64,000 nucleotides of DNA. It comes from Hydractinia symbiolongicarpus (Eukaryota; Cnidaria; Hydrozoa; Anthoathecata; Hydractiniidae). This document shows positions 47,861 to 60,610 of the stretch, one piece after another. The position numbers and the translations under genes are program-made. Location of the stretch: NCBI RefSeq assembly GCF_029227915.1, contig NC_079887.1:186001-250000 (forward strand), written 5' to 3'. The notes below the pieces were generated by a model that was not told the origin of the DNA, made no database searches, and saw nothing but the letters and a program-made list of their open reading frames with translations. Position 1 is the stretch's first letter, and each line of letters begins with the position of its first letter.

Positions 47861-50800
47861 TAGTGGTGAAATAATAATTTAAAAAATCGTTTGGGAAATG
47901 AGTTTACTCCCTGGGTACTTTCTTTGTATACTTTTGACTTTACGGGCCGAGTACGGGATTTACGGGAAATCGCGGGTTTTCGTTTACCGGCGATTAAACT
48001 TCTTTTATTCAGCGTCTCATCAAAAATGAAAACATTTTTAATAACTACAAGTCTCATGCGTTTTAGTGGTGAAAAAATAATTTAAAAAATCGTTCAGGAA
48101 ATGAGTTTACACCCTGGGTACTTTCTTTGTATACTTTTGACTATACGGGCCGGGTCCGGGATTTACGGGAAATCGGAGGTTTTCGTTTGCCGGCGATTAA
48201 ACCTCTTTTATTCAGCGTCTCATCAAAAATGAAAACATTTTTAAAAAACTACAAGTCTCATGCGTTTTAGTGGTGAAAAAATAATTTAAAAAATCGTTCT
48301 GGAAATGAGTTTACTCCCTGGGTACTTTCTTTGTATACTTTTGACTATACGGGCCAAGCCCGGGATTTACGGGAAATCGCGGGTTTTCGTTTGCCGGCGA
48401 TTAAACCTCTTTTATTCAGCGTCTCATCAAAAATAAAAACATTTTTAAAAACTACAAGTCTCATGCGCTTTAGTGGTGAAAAAATAATTTAAAAAATCGT
48501 TTGGGAAATGAGTTTACTCCCTGGGTACTTTCTTTGTATACTTTTGACTATACTGGCCGAGTCCAGGATTTACGGGAAATCGCAGGTTTTCGTTTGCCGG
48601 CGATTAAACTTCTTTTATTCAGCGTCTCATCAAAAATGAAAACATTTTTGAAAACTACAAGTCTCATGCGTTTTAGTGGTGAAAAAATAATTTAAAAAAT
48701 CGTTCAGGAAATGAGTTTACACCCTGGGTACTTTCTTTGTATACTTTTGACTATACGGGCCGGGTCCGGGATTTACGGGAAATCGGAGGTTTCCGTTTGC
48801 CGGCGATTAAACCTCTTTTATTCAGCGTCTCATCAAAAATGAAAACATTTTTAAAAAACTACAAGTCTCATGCGTTTTAGTGGTGAAATAATAATTTAAA
48901 AAATCGTTCTGGAAATGAGTTTACTCCCTGGGTACTTTCTTTGTATACTTTTGACTATACTGGCCGAGTCCAGGATTTACGTGAACTCGCAGGTTTTTGT
49001 TTGCCGGCGATTAAACTGCTTTTATTCAGCGTCTCATCAAAAATGAAAACATTTTCAAAAACTACAAGTCTTATGGGCTTTAGTGGTGAAAAAATAATTT
49101 AAAAAATCGTTCTGGAAATGAGTTTACTCACAGGGTACTTTCTTTGTATACATTCGACTATACGGGCCAAGCCCGGGATTTACGGGAAATCGCGGGTTTT
49201 CGTTTTCCGGCGATTAAACCGCTTTCATTAAGGGTCTCATCAAAAATGAAAACATTTTTGAAAACTACAAGTCTCATGCGTTTTAGTGGTGAAAAAAAAA
49301 TTTAAAAAATCGTTCGGGAAATGAGTTTACTCCCTGGGTATTTTCTTTGTATACATTCGACTATACGGGTCAAGCCCCGGATTTAAGGGAAAACGCGGGA
49401 TTTCGTTTGCCGGCGATTAAACCTCTTTCATTAAGCGTCTCATCAAAAATAAAAACATTTTTAAAAACTACAAGTCTCATGCGTTTTAGTGGTAAAAAAA
49501 TAATTTAAAAAATCGTTCGGGAAATGAGTTTACTCCCTGGGTACTTTCTTTGTATACTTTTGACTATACGGGCCGAGTCCGGGATTTATGGGAAGTCACG
49601 GATTTTCGTTTGCCGGCGATTAAACTTCTTTTATTCAACGTCCCATCAAATATGAAAGTATTTTTGAAAACTACAAGTCTCATGCGTTTAGTGGTAAAAA
49701 AATAATATAAAAAATCGTTCGGGAAATGAGTTTACTCCCTGGGTACTTTCTTTGTATACTTTTGACTATACGGGCCAAGCCCGGGATTTACGGGAAATCG
49801 CGGGTTTTCGTTTGCCGGCGATTAAACCTCTTTTATTCAGCGTCTCATCAAAAATAAAAACATTTTTAAAAACTACAAGTCTTATGCGTTTTAGTGGTGA
49901 AAAAATAATTTAAGAAATCGTTCTGGAAATGAGTTTACTCCCTGGGTACTTTCTTTGTATACTTTTGACTATACTGGCCGAGTCCAGGATTTACGGGAAA
50001 TCGCAGGTTTTCGGTTGCCGGCGATTAAACTTCTTTTATTCAGCGTCTCATCAAAAATGAAAACATTTTTAAAAACTACAAGTCTCATGCGTTTTAGTGG
50101 TGAAAAAGTAATTTAAAAAATCGTTCGGAAAATGAGTTTACTCTCTGGGTACTTTCTTTGTATACTTTTGACTATACGGGCCAAGCCCGGGATTTACGGG
50201 AAATCGCGGGTTTTTGTTTGCCGGCGATTAAACTTCTTTTATTCAGCGTCTCATCAAAAATGAAAACATTTTCAAAAACTACAAGTCTTATGGGCTTTAG
50301 TGGTGAAAAAATAATTTAAAAAATCGTTCTGGAAATGAGTTTACACCCTGGGTACTTTCTTTGTATACTTTTGACTATACGGGCCGGGTCCGGGATTTAC
50401 GGGAAATCTGAGGTTTTCGTTTGCCGGCGATTAAACCTCTTTTATTCAGCGTCTCATCAAAAATGAAAACATTTTTAAAAAACTACAAGTCTCATGCGTT
50501 TTAGTGGTGAAATAATAATTTAAAAAATCGTTCTGGAAATGAGTTTACTCCCTGGGTACTTTCTTTGTATACTTTTGACTATACTGGCCGAGTCCAGGAT
50601 TTACGTGAAATCGCAGGTTTTCGTTTGCCGGCGATTAAACTGCTTTTATTCAGCGTCTGATCAAAAATGAAAACATTTTTAAAAACTACAAGTCTCATGC
50701 GTTTTAGTGGTGAAAAAGTAATTTAAAAAATCGTTCGGGAAATGAGTTTACTCTCTGGGTACTTTCTTTGTATACTTTTGACTATACGGGCCAAGCCCGG

Positions 50801-50900
50801 GATTTACGAGAAATCGCGGGTTTTAGTTTGCCGGCGATTAAACTTTTTTTATTCAGCGTCTCATCAAAAATGAAAACATTTTCAAAAACTACAAGTCTTA
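47861..50900 (+). repeat. 16-monomer HOR, copy 2 (15 monomers)
   Basis: It repeats 44,610-47,860, sharing TATTTTCTTTGTATACATTCG (about 46,293 and 49,340), TCGGAAAATGAG and ATCTGAGG. The D unit at 48,501 has a 3' half like the lost C unit, the expected product of an in-register exchange deleting one monomer. The copies part company after the D' unit with GTCTGATC. Confidence 0.9.
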
Positions 50901-53560
50901 TGGGCTTTAGTGGTGAAAAAATAATTTAAAAAATCGTTCTGGAAATGAGTTTACTCACAGGGTACTTTCTTTGTATACATTCGACTATACGGGCCAAGCC
51001 CGGGATTTACGGGAAATCGCGGGTTTTCGTTTTCCGGCGATTAAACCGCTTTCATTAAGGGTCTCATCAAAAATGAAAACATTTTTGAAAACTACAAGTC
51101 TCATGCGTTTTAGTGGTGAAAAAAAAATTTAAAAAATCGTTCGGGAAATGAGTTTACTCCCTGGGTACTTTCTTTGTATACATTCGACTATACGGGTCAA
51201 GCCCCGGATTTAAGGGAAAACGCGGGATTTCGTTTGCCGGCGATTAAACCTCTTTCATTAAGCGTCTCATCAAAAATAAAAACATTTTTAAAAACTACAA
51301 GTCTCATGCGTTTTAGTGGTGAAAAAGTAATTTAAAAAATCGTTCGGAAAATGAGTTTACTCTCTGGGTACTTTCTTTGTATACTTTTGACTATACGGGC
51401 CAAGCCCGGGATTTACGGGAAATCGCGGGTTTTTGTTTGCCGGCGATTAAACTTCTTTTATTCAGCGTCTCATCAAAAATGAAAACATTTTCAAAAACTA
51501 CAAGGCTTATGGGCTTTAGTGGTAAAAAAATAATATAAAAAATCGTTCGGGAAATGAGTTTACACCCTGGGTACTTTCTTTGTATAGTTTTGACTATACG
51601 GGCCGGGTCCGGGATTTACGGGAAATCGCGGGTTTTCGTTTGCCGGCGATTAAACCTCTTTTATTCAGCGTCTCATCAAAAATAAAAACATTTTAAAAAA
51701 CTACAAGTCTTATGCGTTTTAGTGGTGAAAAAATAATTTAAGAAATCGTTCTGGAAATAAGTTTACTCCCTGGGTACTTTCTTTGTATACTTTTGACTAT
51801 ACTGGCCGAGTCCAGGATTTACGGGAAATCGCAGGTTTTCGTTTGCCGGCGATTAAACTTCTTTTATTCAGCGTCTCATCAAAAATGAAAACATTTTTAA
51901 AAACTACAAGTCTCATGCGTTTTAGTGGTGAAAAAGTAATTTAAAAAATCGTTCGGAAAATGAGTTTACTCTCTGGGTACTTTCTTTGTATACTTTTGAC
52001 TATACGGGCCAAGCCCGGGATTTACGGGAAATCGCGGGTTTTTGTTTGCCGGCGATTAAACTTCTTTTATTCAGCGTCTCATCAAAAATGAAAACATTTT
52101 TGAAAACTACAAGTCTCATGAGTTTTTGTGGTGAAAAAATAATTTAAAAAATCGTTCGGGAAATGAGTTTACTCCCTGGGTACTTTCTTTGTATACTTTT
52201 GACTATACAGGCCAAGCTGGGATTTACGGGAAATCGCGGGTTTTCGTTTGCTGGCGATTAAACTTCTTTTATTCAGCGTCTCATCAAGAATGAAAACATT
52301 TTTAAAAACTACAAGTCTCATGGGTTTTAGTGGTGAAAAAATAATTTAAGAAATCGTTCTGGAAATGAGTTTACTCACAGGGTACTTTCTTTATATACAT
52401 TCGACTATACGGGCCAAGCCCGGGATTTACGGAAAATCGCGGGTTTTCGTTTGCCGGCGATTAAACCTCTTTCATTAAGCGTCTCATCAAAAATAAAAAC
52501 ATTTTTGAAAACTACAAGTCTCATGCGTTTTAGTGGTGAAAAAATAATTTAAAAAATCGTTCGGGAAATGAGTTTACTCCCTGGGTACTTTCTTTGTATA
52601 CTTTTGACTATACGGGCCGAGTCCGGGATTTACGGGAAATCACGGATTTTCGTTTGCCGGCAATTAAACCTCTTTCATTAAGCGTCTCATCAAAAATAAA
52701 AACATTTTTGAAAACTACAAGTCTCATGCGTGTTAGTGGTGAAAAAATAATTTAAAAAATCGTTCGGGAAATGAGTTTACTCCCTGGGTACTTTCTTTGT
52801 ATACTTTTGACTATACGGGCCGAGTCCGGGATTTACGGGAAATCACGGATTTTCGTTTGCCGGCAATTAAACTTCTTTTATTCTGCGTCCCATCAAATAT
52901 GAAAGTATTTTTGAAAACTACAAGTCTCATGCGTTTAGTGGTAAAAAAATAATATAAAAAATCGTTCGTGAAATGAGTTTACTCCCTGGGTACTTTCTTT
53001 GTATACTTTTGACTATACGGGCCAAGCCCGGGATTTACGGGAAATCGCGGGTTTTCGTTTGCCAGCGATTAAACCTCTTTTATTCAGCGTCTCATCAAAA
53101 ATGAAAACATTTTTAAAAACTACAAGTCTTATGCGTTTTAGTGGTGAAAAAATAATTTAAGAAATCGTTCTGGAAATGAGTTTACTCCCTGGGTACTTTC
53201 TTTGTATACTTTTGACTATACGGGCCGAGTCCGGGATTTAGGGAAATCGCAGGTTTTCGTTTGCCGGCGATTAAACTGCTTTTATTCAGCGTCTCATCAA
53301 AAATGAAAATATTTTTAAAAACTACAAGTCTTATGCGTTTTAGTGGTGAAAAAATAATTTAAAAAATCGTTCTGGAAATGAGTTTACTCACAGGGTACTT
53401 TCTTTGTATACATTCGACTATACGTGCCAAGCCCGGGATTTACGGGAAATCGCGGGATTTCGTTTGCCGCCGATTAAACTGCTTTTATTTAGCGTCTCAT
53501 CAAAAATGAAAACATTCTTGAAAACTACAAGTCTCATGCGTTTTAGTGGTGAAATAATAA
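50901..53560 (+). repeat. HOR block shared with 57.6-60.25 kb, copy 1
   Basis: K, A, a TCGGAAAATGAG unit, a G-like unit with TGTATAGTTTTGAC, then D, C, J, an ATATACATTCG unit, two units with GAAATCACGG, a C and an ATTTAGGGAAATCG unit. It matches 57,620-60,250 at an offset of 6,681, then 6,478, then 6,680 bp. Shared rare marks are CTGGAAATAAG (51,751 and 58,229), TTCTGCGTCCC (52,881 and 59,359) and TTGCCGCCG (53,466 and 60,146). Confidence 0.9.
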
Positions 53561-54772
53561 TTTAAAAAATCGTTCGGGAAATGAGTTTACTCCCTGGGTA
53601 CTTTCTTTGTATACTTTTGACTATACGGGCCGAGTCCGGGATTTAGGGAAATCGCAGGTTTTCGTTTGCCGGCGATTAAACTGCTTTTATTTAGCGTCTC
53701 ATCAAAAATGAAAACATTTTTGAAAACTACAAGTCTCATGCGTTTTAGTGGTGAAAAAATAATTTAAAAAATCGTTCGGGAAATGAGTTTACTCCCTGGA
53801 TACTTTCTTTGTATACTTTTGACTATACTGGCCAAGCCGGGATTTACGGGAAATCGCGGGTTTTCGTTTGCCGGCGATTAAACTTCTTTTATTCAGCGTC
53901 TCATCAAAAATGAAAACATTTTTAAAAACTACAAGTCTTATGCGTTTTAGTGGTGAAAAAATAATTTAAAAAATCGTTTTGGAAATGAGTTTACTCCCTG
54001 GGTACTTTCTTTGTATACTTTTGACTATACGGGCCAAGCCGGGATTTACGGGAAATCGCGGTTTTTCGTTTGCCGGCGATTAAACTTCTTTTATTCAGCG
54101 TCTCATCAAAAATGAAAACATTTTTAAAAACTACAAGTCTCATGCGTTTTAGTGGTGAAATAATAATTTAAAAAATCGTTCGGGAAATGAGTTTACTCCC
54201 TGGGTACTTTCTTTGTATACTTTTGACTATACGGGCCAAGCCGGGATTTACGAGAAATCGCGGGTTTTTGTTTGCCGGCGATTAAACTTCTTTTATTAAG
54301 CGTCTCATCAAAAATGAAAACATTTTTGAAAACTACAAGTCTCATGAGTTTTTGTGGTGAAAAAATAATTTAAAAAATCGTTCGGGAAATGAGTTTACTC
54401 CCTGGGTACTTTCTTTGTATACTTTTGACTATACGGGCCAAGCCGGGATTTACGGGAAATCGCAGGTTTTCGTTTGCCGGCGATTAAACTTCTTTTATTC
54501 AGCGTCTCATCAAAAATGAAAACATTTTTAAAAACTACAAGTCTCATGCGTTTTAGTGGTGAAAAAGTAATTTAAAAAATCGTTCGGGAAATGAGTTTAC
54601 TCCCTGGGTACTTTCTTTGTATACTTTTGACTATACGGGCCAAGCCGGGATTTACGGGAAATCGCGGGTTTTCGTTTGCTGGCGATTAAACTTCTTTTAT
54701 TCAGCGTCTCATCAAAAATGAGAATATTTTTAAAAACTGCAAGTCTTATGCGTTTTAGTGGTGAAAAAGTAA
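53561..54772 (+). repeat. Six-monomer HOR (1,212 bp), copy 1
   Basis: Starts with an ATTTAGGGAAATCG unit and contains four or five J-type units, including ACTCCCTGGATAC (53,791), CGGTTTTTCG (54,059) and CATGAGTTTTTGTGG. The same marks recur 1,212 bp later (55,003 and 55,271). Six monomers occupy 1,212 bp, six less than 6 x 203, because these units are 202 bp. Confidence 0.9.
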
Positions 54773-55762
54773 TTTAAAAAATCGTTCGGGAAATGAGTTT
54801 ACTCCCTGGGTACTTTCTTTGTATACTTTTGACTATACGGGCCGAGTCCGGGATTTAGGGAAATCGCAGGTTTTCGTTTGCCGGCGATTAAACTGCTTTT
54901 ATTTAGCGTCTCATCAAAAATGAAAACATTTTTGAAAACTACAAGTCTCATGCGTTTTAGTGGTGAAAAAATAATTTAAAAAATCGTTCGGGAAATGAGT
55001 TTACTCCCTGGATACTTTCTTTGTATACTTTTGACTATACTGGCCAAGCCGGGATTTACGGGAAATCGCGGGTTTTCGTTTGCCGGCGATTAAACTTCTT
55101 TTATTCAGCGTCTCATCAAAAATGAAAACATTTTTAAAAACTACAAGTCTTATGCGTTTTAGTGGTGAAAAAATAATTTAAAAAATCGTTTTGGAAATGA
55201 GTTTACTCCCTGGGTACTTTCTTTGTATACTTTTGACTATACGGGCCAAGCCGGGATTTACGGGAAATCGCGGTTTTTCGTTTGCCGGCGATTAAACTTC
55301 TTTTATTCAGCGTCTCATCAAAAATGAAAACATTTTTAAAAACTACAAGTCTCATGCGTTTTAGTGGTGAAATAATAATTTAAAAAATCGTTCGGGAAAT
55401 GAGTTTACTCCCTGGGTACTTTCTTTGTATACTTTTGACTATACGGGCCAAGCCGGGATTTACGAGAAATCGCGGGTTTTTGTTTGCCGGCGATTAAACT
55501 TCTTTTATTAAGCGTCTCATCAAAAATGAAAACATTTTTGAAAACTACAAGTCTCATGAGTTTTTGTGGTGAAAAAATAATTTAAAAAATCGTTCGGGAA
55601 ATGAGTTTACTCCCTGGGTACTTTCTTTGTATACTTTTGACTATACGGGCCAAGCCGGGATTTACGGGAAATCGCAGGTTTTCGTTTGCCGGCGATTAAA
55701 CTTCTTTTATTCAGCGTCTCATCAAAAATGAAAACATTTTTAAAAACTACAAGTCTCATGGG
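54773..55762 (+). repeat. Six-monomer HOR (1,212 bp), copy 2 (partial)
   Basis: Repeats about the first 990 bases of 53,561-54,772, then switches in a J unit from GCGTTTTAG to GGGCTTTAG and leads into the K-A-B-C series of 55.8-56.6 kb. Confidence 0.88.
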
Positions 55763-57435
55763 CTTTAGTGGTGAAAAAATAATTTAAAAAATCGTTCTGG
55801 AAATGAGTTTACTCACAGGGTACTTTCTTTGTATACATTCGACTATACGGGCCAAGCTCGGGATTTACGAGAAATCGCGGGTTTTCGTTTTCCGGCGATT
55901 AAACCTCTTTCATTAAGGGTCTCATCAAAAATGAAAACATTTTTGAAAACTACAAGTCTCATGCGTTTTAGTGGTGAAAAAAAAATTTAAAAAATCGTTC
56001 GGGAAATGAGTTTACTCCCTGGGTACTTTCTTTGTATACATTCGACTATACGGGTCAAGCCCCGGATTTAAGGGAAAACGCGGGATTTTGTTTGCCGGCG
56101 ATTAAACCTCTTTCATTAAGCGTCTCATCAAAAATAAAAACATTTTTGAAAACTACAAGTCTCATGCGTTTTAGTGGTAAAAAAATAATTTAAAAAATCG
56201 TTCGGGAAATGAGTTTACTCCCTGGGTACTTTCTTTGTATACTTTTGACTATACGGGCCGAGTCCGGGATTTACGGGAAGACACGGATTTTTGTTTGCCG
56301 GCGATTAAACTTCTTTTATTCAGCGTCCCATCAAATATGAAAGTATTTTTGAAAACTACAAGTCTCATGCGTTTAGTGGTAAAAAAATAATATAAAAAAT
56401 CGTTCGGGAAATGAGTTTACTCCCTGGGTACTTTCTTTGTATACTTTTGACTATACGGGCCAAGCCCGGGATTTACGGGAAATCGCGGGTTTTCGTTTGC
56501 CGGCGATTAAACCTCTTTTATTCAGCGTCTCATCAAAAATAAAAACATTTTTAAAAACTACAAGTCTTATGCGTTTTAGTGGTGAAAAAATAATTTAAAA
56601 AATCGTTCTGGAAATGAGTTTACTCCCTGGGTACTTTCTTTGTATACTTTTGACTATACTGGCCGAGTCCAGGATTTACGGGAAATCGCAGGTTTTCGTT
56701 TGCCGGCGATTAAACTTCTTTTATTCAGCGTCTCATCAAGAATGAAAACATTTTTAAAAACTACAAGTCTCATGCGTTTTAGTGGTGAAAAAGTAATTTA
56801 AAAAATCGTTCGGAAAATGAGTTTACTCTCTGGGTACTTTCTTTGTATACTTTTGACTATACGGGCCAAGCCCGGGATTTACTGGAAATTGCGGGTTTTT
56901 GTTTGCCGGCGATTAAACTTCTTTTATTCAGCGTCTCATCAAAAATGAAAACATTTTTGAAAACTACAAGTCTCATGAGTTTTTGTGGTGAAAAAATAAT
57001 TTAAAAAATCGTTCGGGAAATGAGTTTACTCCCTGGGTACTTTCTTTGTATACTTTTGACTATACGGGCCAAGCCGGGATTTACGGGAAATCGCGGGTTT
57101 TCGTTTGCTGGCGATTAAACTTCTTTTATTCAGCGTCTCATCAAAAATGAGAATATTTTTAAAAACTGCAAGTCTTATGCGTTTTAGTGGTGAAAAAGTA
57201 ATTTAAAAAATCGTTCGGGAAATGAGTTTACTCCCTGGGTACTTTCTTTGTATACTTTTGACTATACGGGCCGAGTCCGGGATTTAGGGAAATCGCAGGT
57301 TTTCGTTTGCCGGCGATTAAACTGCTTTTATTTAGCGTCTCATCAAAAATGAAAGCATTTTTGAAAACTACAAGTCTCATGCGTTTTAGTGGTGAAAAAA
57401 TAATTTAAAAAATCGTTCGGGAAATGAGTTTACTC
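54940..57435 (+). repeat. Twelve-monomer block repeated 5,671 bp downstream, copy 1
   Basis: Begins just before CTGGATAC (55,003) and runs J units, K, A, B, C, D, C, J and the ATTTAGGGAAATCG unit (57,281). Copy 2 has each mark at exactly +5,671 bp (60,674; 60,942; 62,952). Shared marks include AAGCTCGGGATTTACGAG, GGGAAGACACGG, ATCAAGAATG, TTTACTGGAAATTG and ATGAGAATATTT. A one-base match in spacing over 2.5 kb shows the copies differ by substitutions only. Confidence 0.93.
55197..55398 (+). repeat. Representative monomer, class J (202 bp)
   Basis: Class J has GGCCAAGCCGGGA, with one C fewer than AAGCCCGGG, which makes the unit 202 bp. This example also has GCGGTTTTTCG. J is sporadic before 52 kb (near 11610, 18910 and 22560) and frequent from 53.8 kb to the window end. 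Another 202 bp form in the same region lacks one base at ATTTAGGGAAATCG (near 53240, 53640, 54850, 57280, 59715 and 62950). Confidence 0.9.
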
Positions 57436-60400
57436 CCTGGATACTTTCTTTGTATACTTTTGACTATACGGGCCAAGCCGGGATTTACGGGAAATCGCGG
57501 GTTTTCGTTTGCCGGCGATTAAACTTCTTTTATTCAGCGTCTCATCAAAAATGAAAACATTTTCAAAAACTACAAGTCTTATGGGCTTTAGCGGTGAAAA
57601 AATAATTTAAAAAATCGTTCTGGAAATGAGTTTACTCACAGGGTACTTTCTTTGTATACATTCGACTATACGGGCCAAGCCCGGGATTTACGGGAAATCG
57701 CGGGTTTTCGTTTTCCGGCGATTAAACCGCTTTCATTAAGGGTCTCATCAAAAATGAAAACATTTTTGAAAACTACAAGTCTCATGCGTTTTAGTGGTGA
57801 AAAAAAAATTTAAAAAATCGTTCGGGAAATGAGTTTACTCCCTGGGTACTTTCTTTGTATACATTCGACTATACGGGTCAAGCCCCGGATTTAAGGGAAA
57901 ACGCGGGATTTCGTTTGCCGGCGATTAAACCTCTTTCATTAAGCGTCTCATCAAAAATAAAAACATTTTAAAAAACTACAAGTCTCATGCGTTTTAGTGG
58001 TGAAAAAGTAATTTAAAAAATCGTTCGGAAAATGAGTTTACTCTCTGGGTACTTTCTTTGTATACTTTTGACTATACGGGCCAAGCCCGGGATTTACGGG
58101 AAATCGCGGGTTTTCGTTTGCCGGCGATTAAACCTCTTTTATTCAGCGTCTCATCAAAAATAAAAACATTTTAAAAAACTACAAGTCTTATGCGTTTTAG
58201 TGGTGAAAAAATAATTTAAGAAATCGTTCTGGAAATAAGTTTACTCCCTGGGTACTTTCTTTGTATACTTTTGACTATACTGGCCGAGTCCAGGATTTAC
58301 GGGAAATCGCAGGTTTTCGTTTGCCGGCGATTAAACTTCTTTTATTCAGCGTCTCATCAAAAATGAAAACATTTTTAAAAACTACAAGTCTCATGCGTTT
58401 TAGTGGTGAAAAAGTAATTTAAAAAATCGTTCGGAAAATGAGTTTACTCTCTGGGTACTTTCTTTGTATACTTTTGACTATACGGGCCAAGCCCGGGATT
58501 TACGGGAAATCGCGGGTTTTTGTTTGCCGGCGATTAAACTTCTTTTATTCAGCGTCTCATCAAAAATGAAAACATTTTTGAAAACTACAAGTCTCATGAG
58601 TTTTTGTGGTGAAAAAATAATTTAAAAAATCGTTCGGGAAATGAGTTTACTCCCTGGGTACTTTCTTTGTATACTTTTGACTATACGGGCCAAGCTGGGA
58701 TTTACGGGAAATCGCGGGTATTCGTTTGCTGGCGATTAAACTTCTTTTATTCAGCGTCTCATCAAGAATGAAAACATTTTTAAAAACTACAAGTCTCATG
58801 GGCTTTAGTGGTGAAAAAATAATTTAAGAAATCGTTCTGGAAATGAGTTTACTCACAGGGTACTTTCTTTATATACATTCGACTATACGGGCCAAGCCCG
58901 GGATTTACGGAAAATCGCGGGTTTTCGTTTGCCGGCGATTAAACCTCTTTCATTAAGCGTCTCATCAAAAATAAAAACATTTTTGAAAACTACAAGTCTC
59001 ATGCGTTTTAGTGGTGAAAAAATAATTTAAAAAATCGTTCGGGAAATGAGTTTACTCCCTGGGTACTTTCTTTGTATACTTTTGACTATACGGGCCGAGT
59101 CCGGGATTTACGGGAAATCACGGATTTTCGTTTGCCGGCAATTAAACCTCTTTCATTAAGCGTCTCATCAAAAATAAAAACATTTTTGAAAACTACAAGT
59201 CTCATGCGTTTTAGTGGTGAAAAAATAATTTAAAAAATCGTTCGGGAAATGAGTTTACTCCCTGGGTACTTTCTTTGTATACTTTTGACTATACGGGGCG
59301 AGTCCGGGATTTACGGGAAATCACGGATTTTCGTTTGCCGGCAATTAAACTTCTTTTATTCTGCGTCCCATCAAATATGAAAGTATTTTTGAAAACTACA
59401 AGTCTCATGCGTTTAGTGGTAAAAAAATAATATAAAAAATCGTTCGTGAAATGAGTTTACTCCCTGGGTACTTTCTTTGTATACTTTTGACTATACGGGC
59501 CAAGCCCGGGATTTACGGGAAATCGCGGGTTTTCGTTTGCCAGCGATTAAACCTCTTTTATTCAGCGTCTCATCAAAAATGAAAACATTTTTAAAAACTA
59601 CAAGTCTTATGCGTTTTAGTGGTGAAAAAATAATTTAAGAAATCGTTCTGGAAATGAGTTTACTCCCTGGGTACTTTCTTTGTATACTTTTGACTATACG
59701 GGCCGAGTCCGGGATTTAGGGAAATCGCAGGTTTTCGTTTGCCGGCGATTAAACTGCTTTTATTCGGCGTCTCATCAAAAATGAAAACATTTTTGAAAAC
59801 TACAAGTCTCATGCGTTTTAGTGGTGAAAAAATAATTTAAAAAATCGTTCGGGAAATGAGTTTACTCCCTGGGTACTTTCTTTGTATACTTTTGACTATA
59901 CGGGCCAAGCCGGGATTTACGGGAAATCGCGGGTTTTCGTTTGCTGGCGATTAAACTTCTTTTATTCAGCGTCTCATCAAAAATGAAAATATTTTTAAAA
60001 ACTACAAGTCTTATGCGTTTTAGTGGTGAAAAAATAATTTAAAAAATCGTTCTGGAAATGAGTTTACTCACAGGGTACTTTCTTTGTATACATTCGACTA
60101 TACGTGCCAAGCCCGGGATTTACGGGAAATCGCGGGATTTCGTTTGCCGCCGATTAAACTGCTTTTATTTAGCGTCTCATCAAAAATGAAAACATTCTTG
60201 AAAACTACAAGTCTCATGCGTTTTAGTGGTGAAATAATAATTTAAAAAATCGTTTGGGAAATGAGTTTACTCCCTGGGTACTTTCTTTGTATACTTTTGA
60301 CTATACGGGCCGAGTCCAGGATTTACGGGAAATAGCAGGTTTTCGTTTGCCGGCGATTAAACTTCTTTTATTCAGCGTCTCATCAAAAATGAAAACATTT

Positions 60401-60610
60401 TTAAAAACTACAAGTCTCATGCGTTTTAGTGGTGAAAAAGTAATTTAAAAAATCGTTCGGGAAATGAGTTTACTCCCTGGGTACTTTCTTTGTATACTTT
60501 TGACTATACGGCCCAAGCCGGGATTTACGGGAAATCGCGGGTTTTCGTTTGCTGGCGATTAAACTTCTTTTATTCAGCGTCTCATCAAAAATGAGAATAT
60601 TTTTAAAAAC
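57436..60610 (+). repeat. HOR block shared with 50.9-53.5 kb, copy 2, plus linker
   Basis: K, A and following units match 50,901-53,560 as described there. Relative to that block it replaces a C-G pair by one unit near 58.1 kb and carries one extra 202 bp J unit near 59.9-60.05 kb. The last two units (60.25-60.61 kb) are a D-like unit with AAATAGCAGG and a J unit with GGCCCAAGCCGGGA. Confidence 0.88.
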
